A stretch of 64,000 nucleotides of DNA, taken from assembly GCA_910589415.1 (NCBI GenBank), contig OU342634.1, positions 18,721,144 to 18,785,143 on the forward strand. The letters are read 5' to 3'. The translations under genes were made by a program, and so were the position numbers. Each line of letters begins with the position of its first letter. The stretch's first letter is position 1. Positions 36,751 through 53,971 of the stretch are shown here, piece after piece. Source of the DNA: Malachius bipustulatus. Lineage: Eukaryota > Arthropoda > Insecta > Coleoptera > Melyridae. The notes beneath the pieces are model-generated. The model was not told the origin of the DNA and made no database searches. It saw only the letters and a list, made by a program, of their open reading frames with translations.

Positions 36751-37632
36751 TTTTTTGATTTTGTCTTTTTTTTTTCATATTTTATGTAACATCTAGATAG
36801 TTAGAGCTAGAGATCAATAAAATTAAATAAAAAAACTACCCCGTCTATATATTTATTTTATTTGTTAATTATTCAAAGACCCCCATTTTATACTCTTGTA
36901 GATTAATGCCAAAAAGAAAATGTTTGCTCAAATATTAATATTAAGTTAATAAACAAGCATAATAATGACTTATAAACATAAACATGAATAACATTGGAGG
37001 TTGGAGGTCGGGCAATTCAAAATCCAAGGACTTTGAGCAAACATTATTCAAACTCAGTGCCTAGTCCATTTACGAATTATACCTAATGGTTTACTGATTT
37101 TCAATTTTCATTTCAGCCACAGAATAGAGTTTCAGCTTCAGCTAGCCTGCTAGAGCGAGCTACGTTGCCAAGTTGAGCTCAAACCTGGAAGAGAGAGATG
37201 ACTATTGCAGTCATGTCTAAAGCTCATTTTACTAAAATAATTTTGAAATAACTTTAGTAGTTCAAATTCTCATGAATGTGTGTCATATTTAATTTCAATT
37301 CCTGTCAGTTTCATTAAAATATTAAAGATATTGCGAAAAGCTAATTTATGATTATAATTTAAGAACGTGATGAAATATTACTGGGTTACTAAACACCTAT
37401 ATACCTTAATTGTCACTTTTTTATGATTCATGCCATTTTTGACCACCATTCTTCATAAATTTTGTTATTTTTTGTGCTTTATTGGAAGTGAAATTATAAA
37501 ATGGTAAATGATGATCTATTATTATTGATTGGAACATTCAAAGACCTAAACTCGAACGATAACGTCAAATTGAAATATTATTCTCATTCAGAAAGACAGA
37601 ATATTCTGAGTTTCTTAGATAACAACGATTTA
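36751..37632. other. Intergenic, nothing recognised
   Basis: AT-rich sequence without conserved reading frame or clear repeat. Confidence 0.5.
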
Positions 37633-37696
37633 TAGGGTACCTGTATTGCCGACACTAAGGCTAATAAGCGTCAGTGTCGGTAATACAGGTACCCTA
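37633..37696. repeat. Hairpin with 24 bp near-perfect arms
   Basis: TAGGGTACCTGTATTGCCGA plus CACT pairs with AGTGTCGG plus TAATACAGGTACCCTA with one mismatch around a 16 bp loop. It is too short for a typical MITE. It could be the core of a decayed palindrome, a hairpin RNA or a terminator-like structure. Confidence 0.75.
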
Positions 37697-38087
37697 CAAT
37701 GGCTCGAGTTGATCATCCTCCTTGAAATTATAACATACAACCAATGCCAAATTACAATTAGTAAGAAACTCAGCACCACACGTACTCAGCAGATGTCGTT
37801 ACTGCTCCAGGTTAGTTTCTTTACTCTAACAAAGTTCATATATGAAACTTGCATATATGCAAGTAGTCATGTTTTTGTTTATTGTTCTATGATTTGTAGA
37901 TCATTGATTGGAGTAGTTCACTTACACACCTACCAATTGTTTGTGTTTTATCTGGCAGACTTGCTTCATTTTATTCAAGGCAATAGTTGATGGAAAATTT
38001 TGTGGATCACACGATATAATAACTCAACAAATTATTCAAGTAAATATTTATTATTATCCTATTTAATACTATTAATCCTCTTATTGT

Positions 38088-38229
38088 CCGTATTCACAAA
38101 CGATAATTTCCTAAATAATTACGTAATTAATTAAATGAGTGAGATGGAGATATGCAATTTTTTGCAATAGAATGAGATGGGGATAATTGATTACGTAATT
38201 ATTTAGGAAATTATCGTTTGTGAATACGG
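38088..38229. repeat. Inverted repeat with 45 bp arms
   Basis: CCGTATTCACAAACGATAAT at the left edge is matched in reverse complement at the right edge. Arms of about 45 bp differ at about one position and enclose a 52 bp spacer. It has the size of a very small MITE. Target duplication is not obvious. Confidence 0.75.
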
Positions 38230-38828
38230 GCGTCACTCTAATCCTGAAAAAAATCATATCAAACTTTCAACAGGGAGTTAAATTAACGCCTAAAAAATCT
38301 ACCACTTTTGACAGAAAAAGTGCACAGCAAAATGTCAAAGGTGTGTCCTTTAGCATATAAATGAACCACAGAACTGGAAATCTCACGCTTTTGTTGGGAA
38401 CGCAAGGTAGATCGGCTGTCAGAAAGTGGCATGTCGTTTCAGTCTAACACATGTGGCCTTAATTATGCCAGATATCATAACATACATCAATTATATGGAT
38501 TTATTGTTTATATATGTGTAGACAAACATAAACTAATCTCCCAAGCATCGGCTCTTTTAACGAGGCGAATCACAAGCAGCCGGAGAAAGCGCATTCCAGT
38601 CTTCTATTCATTTCAACGGTGCTTTAGTTATTTCATTTACTTTTCATTTTTTGTTGTTTCACATTTTCTTTTTTTTTAAGAGGAAACATCGGTCTTAACT
38701 ATTATGTAGGTAAGACACAGAGTCACTCCACTCTGGTAATTTGACTTGGAGAACTAGCTCATTCAGCCATTGGCAAATTTTGAAATATATATAAATAGTT
38801 TATTTATAGATGAAACACAACACCCAAA

Positions 38829-38903
38829 GGCACGAGTAATAAGATTTGCACCCAAGAGCGGATTATTAGTAGACTGCTCTTTCTAACTCGTTGAGCTACC
38901 GGC
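38829..38903 (-). tRNA. Degenerate tRNA-Ile(AAT)-like relic
   Basis: The minus strand has GGTAGCTCAACGAG (A-box and D-arm with GCTC/GAGC), then anticodon loop CTAATAA with AAT in the anticodon position, then a weak T-arm GGTGCAAATC, and an acceptor-like GGC...GCC pair. Two mismatches in the anticodon stem and a degraded B box argue against a functional gene. It is most likely a tRNA-derived SINE head or pseudogene. Confidence 0.35.
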
Positions 38904-39125
38904 GCCCGCGCTCCACATTTTTCTAATAGTCCAGTCAAAGGACAAGATGTGGAAGTACGTGAGCATGCAGGTATATCCAAGCAATTCCTTCTGAAACTTG
39001 TTCAGGGTGTTTAGTACGAGTAAAATACAGGGTGATCCATTTTAATCTGAACAGGGAAATATTTCGGAATTGTGGGGTTATTGAAAAAAAAGTTTTCAGT
39101 TGTATGGTTGTTAGGGGGACGTAGT

Positions 39126-39409
39126 ATGGAGCTAGCCACAAAGCTGTGTTCCTAGAAAGGAAGTAGTTTCTATGAAACAAATTGAATAATAATAAATTAT
39201 TATATCAATTACAGCAATCCGATTGTTGAAAAACAATAATGCTTTCTGAACGACACACTTACTCTAACGGTATGGTGAAGACAGAGATTTTTATTTTATT
39301 GTTTTTCAACAATCGGATTGCTGTAATTGATATAATAATTTATTATTATTCAATTTGTTTCATAGAAACTACTTCCTTTCTAGGAACACAGCTTTGTGGC
39401 TAGCTCCAT
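39126..39409. repeat. Near-perfect palindrome with 113 bp arms
   Basis: The arms 39126-39238 and 39297-39409 are complementary with almost no mismatch, from ATGGAGCTAGCCACAAAGC to the ATTGTTTTTCAACAATCGG stretch near the centre. The 58 bp loop contains AACGACACACTTACTCTAAC. The same loop sequence recurs in reverse orientation at about 39685-39745. The high identity suggests a young rearrangement. Confidence 0.85.
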
Positions 39410-40175
39410 CTCTGATTGGTTTACTGAGATTCGCAAGGTAATTGGTTTTTCAGTGAACTGTCAGCGTTGGTAGTGAAAAATTGCAGATTTCTCTGGGAGA
39501 ATCTCTGATTGACACATTGAAAGTTGTACTTTTCAGTCATCAGATGGCATTTGCCATGCAAGTCACTATGTTTCCGACAAATCATTTTGCTTAAAGCTTT
39601 TGATTTTCTTTCTGATCGGCACACTTCTCTAGTGGTGGTGATGTGACAGACTGATGAGATGGAAATAACCATTGAAACATCGATGTCTCTGTCTTCACCA
39701 TACCGTTAGAGTAAGTGTGTCGTTCAGAAAGCATTAGCATTATTGTTAAATCAATTATTATAATTGTACGAATTAAAACATAAAAAATCAAATCGTTTAT
39801 AGTCAGGATCAGTGTAAAATCTCATCGGACAACACTCACTGGACAAGCCATAGGTGTATTTTTTAATAAAAATATTCTAATTGTTGTCTCTTAGTTTCCA
39901 AGCAACTAAGACTTTAAAAGTGATATTTTGCACAATTTGACAACAGCACACTATAACTTCGATCTGTCTGTTATTGTTGTCGTAGCGACCTCTGTTGCTA
40001 AAAAAAGCTAACTACAAATTGTATAATCGAAATTCATTGGTGGCGGTGCGATCAGAGCGATAATCATTCATTTACAAAATTTAATTGAGGCGTATTTTGC
40101 GGTAATTTAATATCTAAAGATACATTTTGTTTCTCGTCAATCCGCGTTTTCGTTTTCTTTATTAAGTCTAAAAAA
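39410..40175. other. Upstream region of the cytosolic ferritin gene
   Basis: It contains the inverted loop copy (39685-39745). At 39786-39845 there is a fragment resembling the right end of the TIR element at 58903-59640 (shared GTCAG(G/A)ATCAGTGT and CGGACAAC). No TATA box is clear near the ferritin ATG. I found no iron-responsive element hairpin (CAGTGN loop with bulged C) in the 200 bp before the ATG. Confidence 0.4.
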
Positions 40176-43100
40176 ATGAGTAATCATTCCCAAGTCAGGC
40201 AGAATTTTCATAAAGATTGTGAGGATGCTATAAATAAGCAAATTAATTTGGAATTACACGCAAGTTACGTGTATTTAGCTATGGTGAGTGTTTTTTCTTG
40301 TCGTTTTTTGAATTGATAAAATTGAAAATAAAATATTGTATGACTAAGTTAATAAAATAATAAAATATGCTGAAAACTGGATAAATGATTGGGAACTAAA
40401 ATTAATGCTATAATAAAGTTATATTATTTTTAAATTATTATTTTTAATTATTGCTAATTAAATAAATGAAAAGATATATTTCAGTAAATTGGTAATTCCT
40501 GTTGATGGTGCAGCACGCAGAGGAATATTTTAGTCCTGTTTGTAACTGCATGGATGGAACTATAATAAAGAGGCTAATCATCAGGAATTTATATTTTTTA
40601 TTTTCTTTTTGTTATGGTTTCTTCTTAGTGGACTGTATCTTTTTAAAATGATTACACAAGCAGTAATTTGAATAGTATTTTTTTATTGACATAAATTGAA
40701 TTTTTTTTTGTATGTGTCACACTAGCCACCTACGTAATATTGCTCGATCTAGGGAAAACAACCCTTCACACATTGTTGTCAAACAGTAGCGACAATGTCG
40801 AGCTTATAAACAATTATAAATAAAATAACATTCTTATAAAATAACATTCTTGCCCTAACACTTTTTTTTATTCCAACGTGATTCGAGTTTGATATCAAGG
40901 GGGCGGTTTAAAATTGATTTTTTTAATGAATTTTAGGTCTCAATAACCCTACTACCTTTACTTTGGAATATCACAAATGACATCCCCCTATCTCGAAATA
41001 GGCACCTGCTACGTCATTTTAAAGAGAATTTCAGTAGAAATAGATATACGTAAATGGTTCCTCTTGCTTTCAAATAGATTCATCTTTACAGAATTTTTCA
41101 AACTAGTGAAAATCCTAATTTTTAATTTTCAAAGGATGAGGAGTTTACATTGAAATAAATTAAAAATAAAATGGAAAACGGCTTACATATTTGTGCCTGT
41201 ATCCTAAATATTTATGTGATATCCTATTGTGTAGTTGTAATGTTTACACAATAAGTTTGTGAAAGCAGTGATTTTCAAAAAGAATTTAACAAAAAAAAAT
41301 TCCAATTTTTTTCTACCTACTATACAGGGTGCACCATGTATCCTTCTCTATATTGCTATCTCCTAACGCTAACAGATACAGGGTCGGTTAAACAAGTCCA
41401 AAGGAGCGCAATTTTGTGGCCATCTCGATTCCGTCGAGACATACAAGATATCTGTGACCGTTCCTGAAATATCCTGAAAAAACTGAAAACTCGAGATTTC
41501 TTATTTTTTCCATGTCTTTTTTATTATTGGAGATTAATGAATAATTTTTTGTGGGCTTACATAAGTCGTCAAGAGCTACCCATCTGACATTTCAAAAATT
41601 TTCAAAGCCGACTAGATCCCAGAATTTTCATAGTCAACTTTCGTTTTTCTTATGGCCACCATAGTGTTTTTTTATGTTGTTCGGTATAAAAAAAAATCAT
41701 AAAAACTAAAAATTGTTAAACTTCAAAAAATAAATGTAAAAAATTTTTCTTCTTCTTTTTTCTTTACAAAAAAGACGCATTTTTAGACCGAATTTCATAG
41801 ATAAATTAAAAAACCATAAGGCAAGCACTATTTTACAAATGTTGACGTTTTTCGACGATTTTTTTTTTAGGTTTTTCTTTGAAAAATTAAGAATAAAAAT
41901 AAAATAAATTTTTTTTTGAAGTTTATTAATTTTTGGTTTCCATTATTTTTTTCATATCGAACGACATAAAAAAATAATATGGCGGCCATAAGAAAAACGA
42001 AAGTTGACTGTGAAACTCTTGGATCTAGTAGGCCTTGAAAATTTTTGAAATGTCAGATGGATAGCTCTTAACGGCTTATGTAAGCCTACAAAAAATTGTT
42101 TATTAATTTCCAATAATAAAACAGATATGAGGAAAATAAGAAATCTCGATTTTTCAGTTTTTTCAGGATATTTCAGGAACGGTCACAGATATCTTGCATA
42201 TTTTGACGAATTCGAGATGGCCACAAAACTGCGCATCTTTTCTCTAATTTAACCGACCCTGTATCTCTTAGCGTTCAGGAGATAGCAATATAGAGAAGGA
42301 TACATGGTGCACCCTGTATACAGGTGCGGTTATAATTTATAATTATTTTTATTGAACCACTTTTTTGATTATATAATATTTCATGACTTTTTATTGGGAT
42401 TTAGGTTCAAATTTTAAATTTGCCACAAAAAGGTTCTTTACAGAACAAATTAGAAAACTTTCGTACAGCATGCGAGGAGAAGACTGAAGACATGGGCGGT
42501 ACCGTTTCGTCCTTATTATGGACTAATCAGCATATCATAATTATCATACCAGTGATACCCAAACCACACATGCCATACGAAAGTAGGTGGCTATAATGAT
42601 AGAAATTGCAAAATCTTTATCATGATAGTCATCACAAAGACATAAATGATGACAAAAATAACAATCCTAAAAATAAATAAACCAATTCAACTGTTGAAAA
42701 CATTACTCACTTTTTCATGCTTTTCCTGTTGTTATCATTCCACATTTTGTTGTGTTCTTATCTACTAAATTTTCGATTGTTTTTAATTCGGTAAATATTA
42801 AGAAAATGTTCTTTATACTATTTTTCGTTACTCAGATTTGCATAAAAATAATCCTTAATTAAGTAGGTCCATATATCAATTTACCAATACTATTGGTCAG
42901 TTGTTTGCTAATAACATCTGTAATAACAAATGAATCATTTTTCTTAGTTTTTTCTCTCATTTCTCTTTTGGTACCTTACAAAAGATAGTATCAAATCTAG
43001 TAAAAATCCTCTCGAACAGTAAATTTAGTGGATAAAAATAAGACGATAAAAATAGTTTCCTGAATTTTTAATGACTTTGGTTAAGTAACAACTATTTTTA

Positions 43101-44558
43101 GGAAATATTGTGTCCCAATTACTCTTCTGGTCTGTGCATTTTATATTGTTGAGATCAGCAAATACATATGATGGATGGAAATTGAAATTTTTTTATTCTC
43201 TTATTGAAACATTTATCATATAAAAAACACCTTGATATAAATTTATTGTCACATAAAATTGTCCATAATTTTTACAAGAAGAGTTACTAAGAGAGGAAAA
43301 TGTTAAATTAATTAATGATAGGATAGCAATTATTATTTCTGAACATAGTGCTGCAGCACTACAACTCTACACCTTTCTGTTATAATGTTATTACCTCTTC
43401 AGAATGCACTTTGTCATTTACAAAACTCAATTAATGCAAATCCTCTAGACCAATGAAATGTCAACAACATTTGCAAAGTTTCAAAGTCAGGAATGCTCGG
43501 TCTCAATATATTGTTATTCTATTTTTTAGTTGTGTCCATGAATTATTATAAAGGCAATTAGTAAAGGTTTAGGTAGTAGAGGAAGAATGCAATAATTTGT
43601 CAATTTATTCATTGATTTAATATTTTGTAAACATTAGCGACCTGAAGGTCACATTCCATTTCTATTTGTTCAAGTAAAATGTATTTAATTAATTGTTATT
43701 TGCTTTGGTGTTGTGTAATTTATTATTCTGTCCAATAATTAAAAAATAATTATTAATTGCACATCTCTTTGGGGCTTACAAATTGGTATTTAAATTGTTA
43801 CATATATTTTTAAAATTACAATCCTATACATATGGATAAAATAAAATGAATAGGAGGCGATAATTCTTAAATATGATCTGGTTTCTCAACAACTTTATTA
43901 AGACATTAATATTAGCCTTGATAATCATATAGGTGCTGTGTCTCCGCTATAAAATCTATATTTGAAACTTTTTGAGACTAATTTAATAGAACCATGCATT
44001 AGTCAACACTCTGAATATTTGATCCAATTCAAAGAATAATAATTCTCCTCCCACTCTCTAAAAGTAGTCTAATTTATCATTTTTAGGCCTATCACTTTAA
44101 CAGAGATGACGTGGCACTCCATGGTTTTTACAAATACTTCAAAGATGCTTCAGATGAGGAAAAAGAACACGCCAAAAAGCTAATGGAGTATATGAATAAA
44201 CGTGGAGGAAAAATAGTCCTTACCGATATTACTGCTCCTGAAAAACAAGAATTTTCCACAGCTCATGAAGCGATGGTATCCGCTCTAGAACTTGAAAAGA
44301 AAGTCAATGAGGTAATTATTATTAATTTTTTTTCAGTTGATCCTTAGCTGATTTATTTAATGATTCTAGAGCCTGCTGACTTTACATAGCACAGCATCAG
44401 GTCACATGGATGTGAATATGTGCGATTTTCTAGAAACACACTTCTTACAAGAACAAGTGGACGCAATTAAAGAAATTTCTGATCATGTCACAAATTTAAA
44501 GAGAGTTGGAGAGGGACTTGGCGTTTTCATGTTTGATCAGAGATTATCTAGCGAGTAA
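40176..44558 (+). CDS. FTH1: Ferritin heavy chain, cytosolic type, 3 coding exons
   Basis: Exons are 40176-40283, 44087-44311 and 44370-44558, giving 173 aa with phase-0 introns. Ferritin H oxidises Fe(II) and stores iron in a 24-subunit shell. The start [12 protein letters not shown] and the [11 protein letters not shown] stretch match animal heavy chains directly. All ferroxidase residues are present by alignment to human FTH1: E26, Y33, E60, E61, H64, E106 and Q140. The three-fold-channel acids D130 and E133 are kept too. There is no signal peptide and no obvious mitochondrial presequence, so it should be cytosolic, unlike the secreted ferritins that dominate in insects. The first intron (3.8 kb) splits YLAM/AYHF as in vertebrate FTH1 and holds a 1 kb palindrome. 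An ATTAAA lies at 44615-44620 and an AATAAA at 45774-45779. Confidence 0.93.
41321..42320. mobile_element. 1 kb palindrome, TACAGGGTGCACC family, copy 1
   Basis: It begins TATACAGGGTGCACCATGTA and ends with the reverse complement. Arms of more than 400 bp pair across the centre near 41830, including the TACAGGGTCGGTTAAAC and ATCTCGATTCCGTCG-type blocks. It lies in ferritin intron 1. A closely similar copy in the same orientation is at 60159-61164, and a short relative at 6265-6666. No protein is encoded. Flanking TA on both sides suggests a mariner-type target. Confidence 0.9.
42321..44086. other. Remainder of ferritin intron 1
   Basis: AT-rich intronic sequence. I see no second repeat or exon. 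Confidence 0.5.
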
Positions 44559-45880
44559 AAAGTTGAATAATCATGGCCAGTATTTGTAAATCATTTTACT
44601 TACTTACTTCTTTTATTAAATTAACTTTGCAACTAAATATAATAGTTCTAAAGTAAGTTTGCTAGAAGAGTAAAACGTTTTCAACTACCAACTATTAAAA
44701 AATGCAATAATTTACATTTACATTGTATTGGAGCTGTTTCAATCAAAGATCTGTTACAATAATGAATTCATTTTTGTACATCTACTCGTTCATGGTGCAC
44801 ACAGTAATTTTTAGCGCGTTTGCTTGACAATATGCGGTGATTAAGAAAATCATAGTTGAGTCGAATCGATTTTTCAATATTTAAAATCCAATAGATAATA
44901 ATTGTAAAATTGAAACATAACATAGGTTTGGTTTCACTGAAAAGAAGTAAAAGAATTCCGGCCCAGCTAATGTGTGCAGTCACACTACTTACTGGGCTGC
45001 AACTGCCTTGATTCTGACTTCTGCATCCTATCAAAAAATCAAGGTTTAAGGTGACGTGGCATAAAATTTTTCTACAATTGCTGAATGATTTTTTGTAACC
45101 CCAGTTCTTAGAAAGAGTAAGCTTATATTATAACTTATTTGTACGATTTCTGGAATCAGAAATAGTGGTCTTGCTAAGCTAAATACACCTAAATGTATTA
45201 TTAGTCATTAATTACAGGGTGGACTGCGGTAGGTGATAATTATTGTGATGATAGATAGGTTCGTAGAGGGTTGGTGGTTTAATGTGGGTGTATGGCCTAA
45301 TTGGGGTGGAGATCTTTTTCAAAAATTATTTTTACTGCTCGAGTATCAGTTGCAGAAAAAGTAGTTCTTGCTGTAGCTCATATATGAGCTGTGTAATGAT
45401 TTTTAACTATTTGTGGCCTCAGAACAACTACTGAAATACTAATTTAAGTAATAATATTGTTCTAGAGGTATGTAAATGTAAAATTTCTGTATGTCAATTT
45501 GAGAATTTAGATACCTACTTACTTATACTGCACATATTATTTTTATAATATTGATATGTGCCATTTTGTATACCTTTTCTATATATTTTATTTTATTTCT
45601 TTATGTAGGTACCTACTTTAATATGTAGTTCCTCAAGAATATTTTAATGTTTAGGTGCCCTCAATTTAACTTTATATTTTAACAAATTCTCACCATCTAG
45701 TCAATTGTTTATCTACATACCTATCAAAATACTTATTGGAATGTAATATTAATTATATTTTATGTTATGTCTTAATAAATGGGGAAAAAACTGAATTTAT
45801 TTATTTGCACTGTAAAATTTTTATTTTCACTTCCCCTACTTACTAAAGAAAACAATATAAAAATTGACAATGTACTACTG
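44559..45880. other. Shared 3' flank of two convergent ferritin genes
   Basis: The plus-strand gene has ATTAAA at 44615-44620 and AATAAA at 45774-45779. The minus-strand gene has overlapping AATAAA signals at plus coordinates 45796-45805, about 80 nt past its stop. If the distal plus signal is used, the two 3' ends lie within tens of bases or overlap. A lone TACAGGGTGGACTG sits near 45216. Confidence 0.5.
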
Positions 45881-47705
45881 CTATTTATATTTATTTTTTT
45901 CGTCAGGTTTCTTTACCCATCCTTTGAATAATTCTCGATCAAATAAAAATTCACCAGACGGTTCAGCACACATTTTCGAAGCTCTTATTTGAAAACGTGC
46001 CATTTCACAAATTGAACTGTTCTGAAAAAATCATAAAGTTAAGTCTTCGGAAGCTAGAGCCCACATTCACTGTGTAAATCTGTTTTGGAGAAAATAGGGA
46101 AATCATAAGCAAATAATAAGTGTAGTTTTCCTGAGTATTGCTCTCCTAATTGTTTTACAGTTCATTTGTTAAAATTGAAGAGCTGCTTTTGTGTTGCTGT
46201 GAAGACTGTTAAGCCATTTGAAAAAGTGTTAAATTTATGATGTTATTTGCATTGTTTTCATTTCATTGTGAGGTCATTTTCATCAGTTGACGCCTCTTTT
46301 AATGATTAAAGTCAGTCACAAATGAAAAAAAGTCAAAAATAAAAGGAAAAAAACGGTCTTAAAATCCAATAACCATGTCAACAGTCAACAGAAACTACCT
46401 ATAGCAACAGAAGCAGCTATTCAATCTTAACAAATGATCCATTTAACAGTTCTCATATAATTTCTCTATTCTATGTCTCCAAAATATATCCACCCCCTGT
46501 ATATAGATATGATATTTCGTATATTTATGATATGATTTATGATATGATATAGATGTATATTTCGTAAGTACAAGGATATACATTTTTGAGATATGAAGAG
46601 CAATAAAATTTTTAAATTTTAATAATTTCATTATCATACTTTTCTTAGAAAATGTACATTTGGCAGCTCTAGCAGTGACTTAGGACAGGCCAGGAATATG
46701 TTGCAGCTGTGAGAAACGCTATTAGCGACAACAGCAAAGCAACAAAAAAATAATGCAGGAGTTTTTCTTAGGAACTAGTGTTCATGTCCGAGCAAGGGAG
46801 ACACTTATTATTGCAAAGTGGTTATTATAAGGATACTGATTATTGAGCAGCTTGATAAAAAATATTTGTCAAGTTAATTAAATAAATACCCACCTGATCT
46901 GCCATGAATTTTGAAATGAGGTCCATTAATTCTAAATCTTGATGCTTTTCTGCTACTTCATAAACTGATTGTAACTTCTAAAATGAAATGATGAGTTACA
47001 TACAAGAAACAGTACATTTAACCTACCTCTTTGACCAATTTTTCCATTTCTGTAGCAACACTGAAAGCTTTAACGATGCTGTTGAACTCATCGGATTCAG
47101 GTATTGTGATCGGGAACCATTTAACGACACCTCCTCTCATTAATTGGTAATTGATGAACAACCTGGCATGTTCCATTTCTTCCTCGTGCATTGCAATGAA
47201 GAAACCTTGCGATCCTGGAAGAGCAACTTCAGTGCGACCAAAGTAAGTAGCCATGGAGAGGTAAGCGAAAGCGGCATTCAATTCTGCAAAAACTTGCTGA
47301 TTAATCGCACATTCCGTCTCTTCATGATAAGCGTGTCTTCCTGGATTCGGATTGCAAGAGGTCGTGTTTGTTGAGAACTTCACTTCACTTTTGATTATAC
47401 TTCTATTTGCTTTCTTTTCTGGTTCAAAAGTGCACAACCCCCTTAAACTTGATGGATCGATTGTATATTTTATTTCTTTTTTGGATTTTACCGATGAGTC
47501 ATTATTTTGGAAAAATTTTGAGCAACCTATTATAAGTAGAAGAAGTATATAAATTATTGCAATTGGAATAAGTTTTCTACTTACCTTTACCAAATTTCTT
47601 CTTATTTTGACATGATAAATGAAACCTAATTTTTTGGTTTCTAAAAAGTGATATTTCAGAAAGATTGGTCAAGAGTTTTGGGAGAGTTTTTGAAACCATT
47701 TCCAT
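45881..47705 (-). CDS. Divergent ferritin subunit with long N-terminal extension, 4 exons
   Basis: Exons are 47705-47585, 47526-47027, 46977-46894 and 46021-45881, giving 281 aa. I chose the ATG at 47705 because it is the first after an in-frame stop, lies just below a TATATAAAG box (about 47737-47746), and allows a 58 nt intron with good GTAAGT and TAG ends. An ATG six bases on is an alternative. Residues 1-40 are rich in K, R, S and L without acids, except near the start, and resemble a mitochondrial presequence. Residues 41-110 are an unusual linker with cysteines (C42, C72, C98). The ferritin fold runs from about 112 to the end (FAELNAAFAYLSM, EEEMEHARLF, EFLFDREL). Ferroxidase residues E122, Y129, E156, E157, H160 and E202 are present; the usual Gln is replaced or shifted (Q235). 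It shares the intron at VKE/KLQ with the neighbouring ferritin. It is probably a functional ferritin; location is inferred. Confidence 0.82.
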
Positions 47706-47734
47706 GATACCATAATTTAGGAATATCCCGTTGA

Positions 47735-47750
47735 AACTTTATATAAAATT
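47735..47750 (-). promoter_or_regulatory. TATA box of the second ferritin gene
   Basis: The minus strand reads TTTTATATAAAGTTTC about 30-40 bp before the chosen start codon. The 5' UTR would therefore be only a few bases long, unless transcription starts elsewhere. No iron-responsive hairpin is visible nearby. Confidence 0.45.
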
Positions 47751-48586
47751 TATGGGATTTAAGAATAGAATAAACTTTACATTTATTTCAAATTAAATTA
47801 AGTTTTCAAACTAATGATTGACAAACTCAAAAAGATTCAATGATAATAATAGTGACAGTTACTTGAAACCATTGACTTCACATTTTTTTGTTGAAATTTT
47901 GTTAATTTGAGTGGTTTCAAGTTAATTTAAGAGCCTATTTAGCAGAAATTTATGAGCTCGTACAGAAAAAATTAGGACGTATTTTTTGATTCACTGGTTG
48001 ATCCATCGTTTTCCTATGAAACATCATATAATGTACGATCCCATCACTGTATTGATTCCATCAGGTGTTACTGATGATTTTAGAACATGCCCTTGTAGAA
48101 GATTTTTTTAAATGGGACATAAATAATAAAAAAAGATCCAGATAGGTATATCCTTGAATTGACTATTTCTTTATTAGTGATTGACTATTTCTTTACTAAG
48201 AAGGTAAAGCCTACACCTTAAAATGAATATGTATGCCGAAATTGAGCTTTTAGCAGTTTGAGCTGGAGCCTGACAGGTGAGTTTGTCACCGAACGATTTT
48301 ATATAGTGTTTCAAAACATGTGTATGGAAAATGAAAAGTGCAATTTCCTCGCTGATTCTAAGAAAAAAAAACCTATTATGGTCTATAATGGTGTGGACGG
48401 AATATTGCTTGCTGCAAGCACCATTTTCCGTAGAATATACCATGCAAAAGCAAAAAATTGCATTCCAAAAACAAAAGTTGCAGAAATTAATAGATTCTTT
48501 CTTTTTAAGTCATTAAGTACATGATTCAATTATTAACACATACAAATTATGGTAAGCAAATTCACATTACTTTCATAAAAACAAAA
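47751..48586. other. Intergenic between ferritin and ZNF143-like gene
   Basis: Overlapping short frames on both strands near 48174-48524 have no motif. No clear repeat is seen. Confidence 0.45.
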
Positions 48587-48592
48587 TTTATT
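48587..48592 (-). terminator. Polyadenylation signal of ZNF143-like gene
   Basis: AATAAA on the minus strand lies 23 nt after the stop codon of the zinc-finger gene. This implies a very short 3' UTR if it is used. Confidence 0.55.
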
Positions 48593-48614
48593 CTGTACAA
48601 TTTAAAATAATTGA

Positions 48615-53971
<5,357 letters not shown>

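Noticed and set aside
40000..40175. Iron-responsive element before the cytosolic ferritin
   Set aside because: I looked for a CAGTGN loop with a bulged C and a 5 bp upper stem; the only CAGTGT nearby (about 39812) has no complementary flanks.
47352..47552. Plus-strand ORFs opposite the second ferritin
   Set aside because: They are antisense shadows of the ferritin exon 47526-47027, which has clear family motifs.
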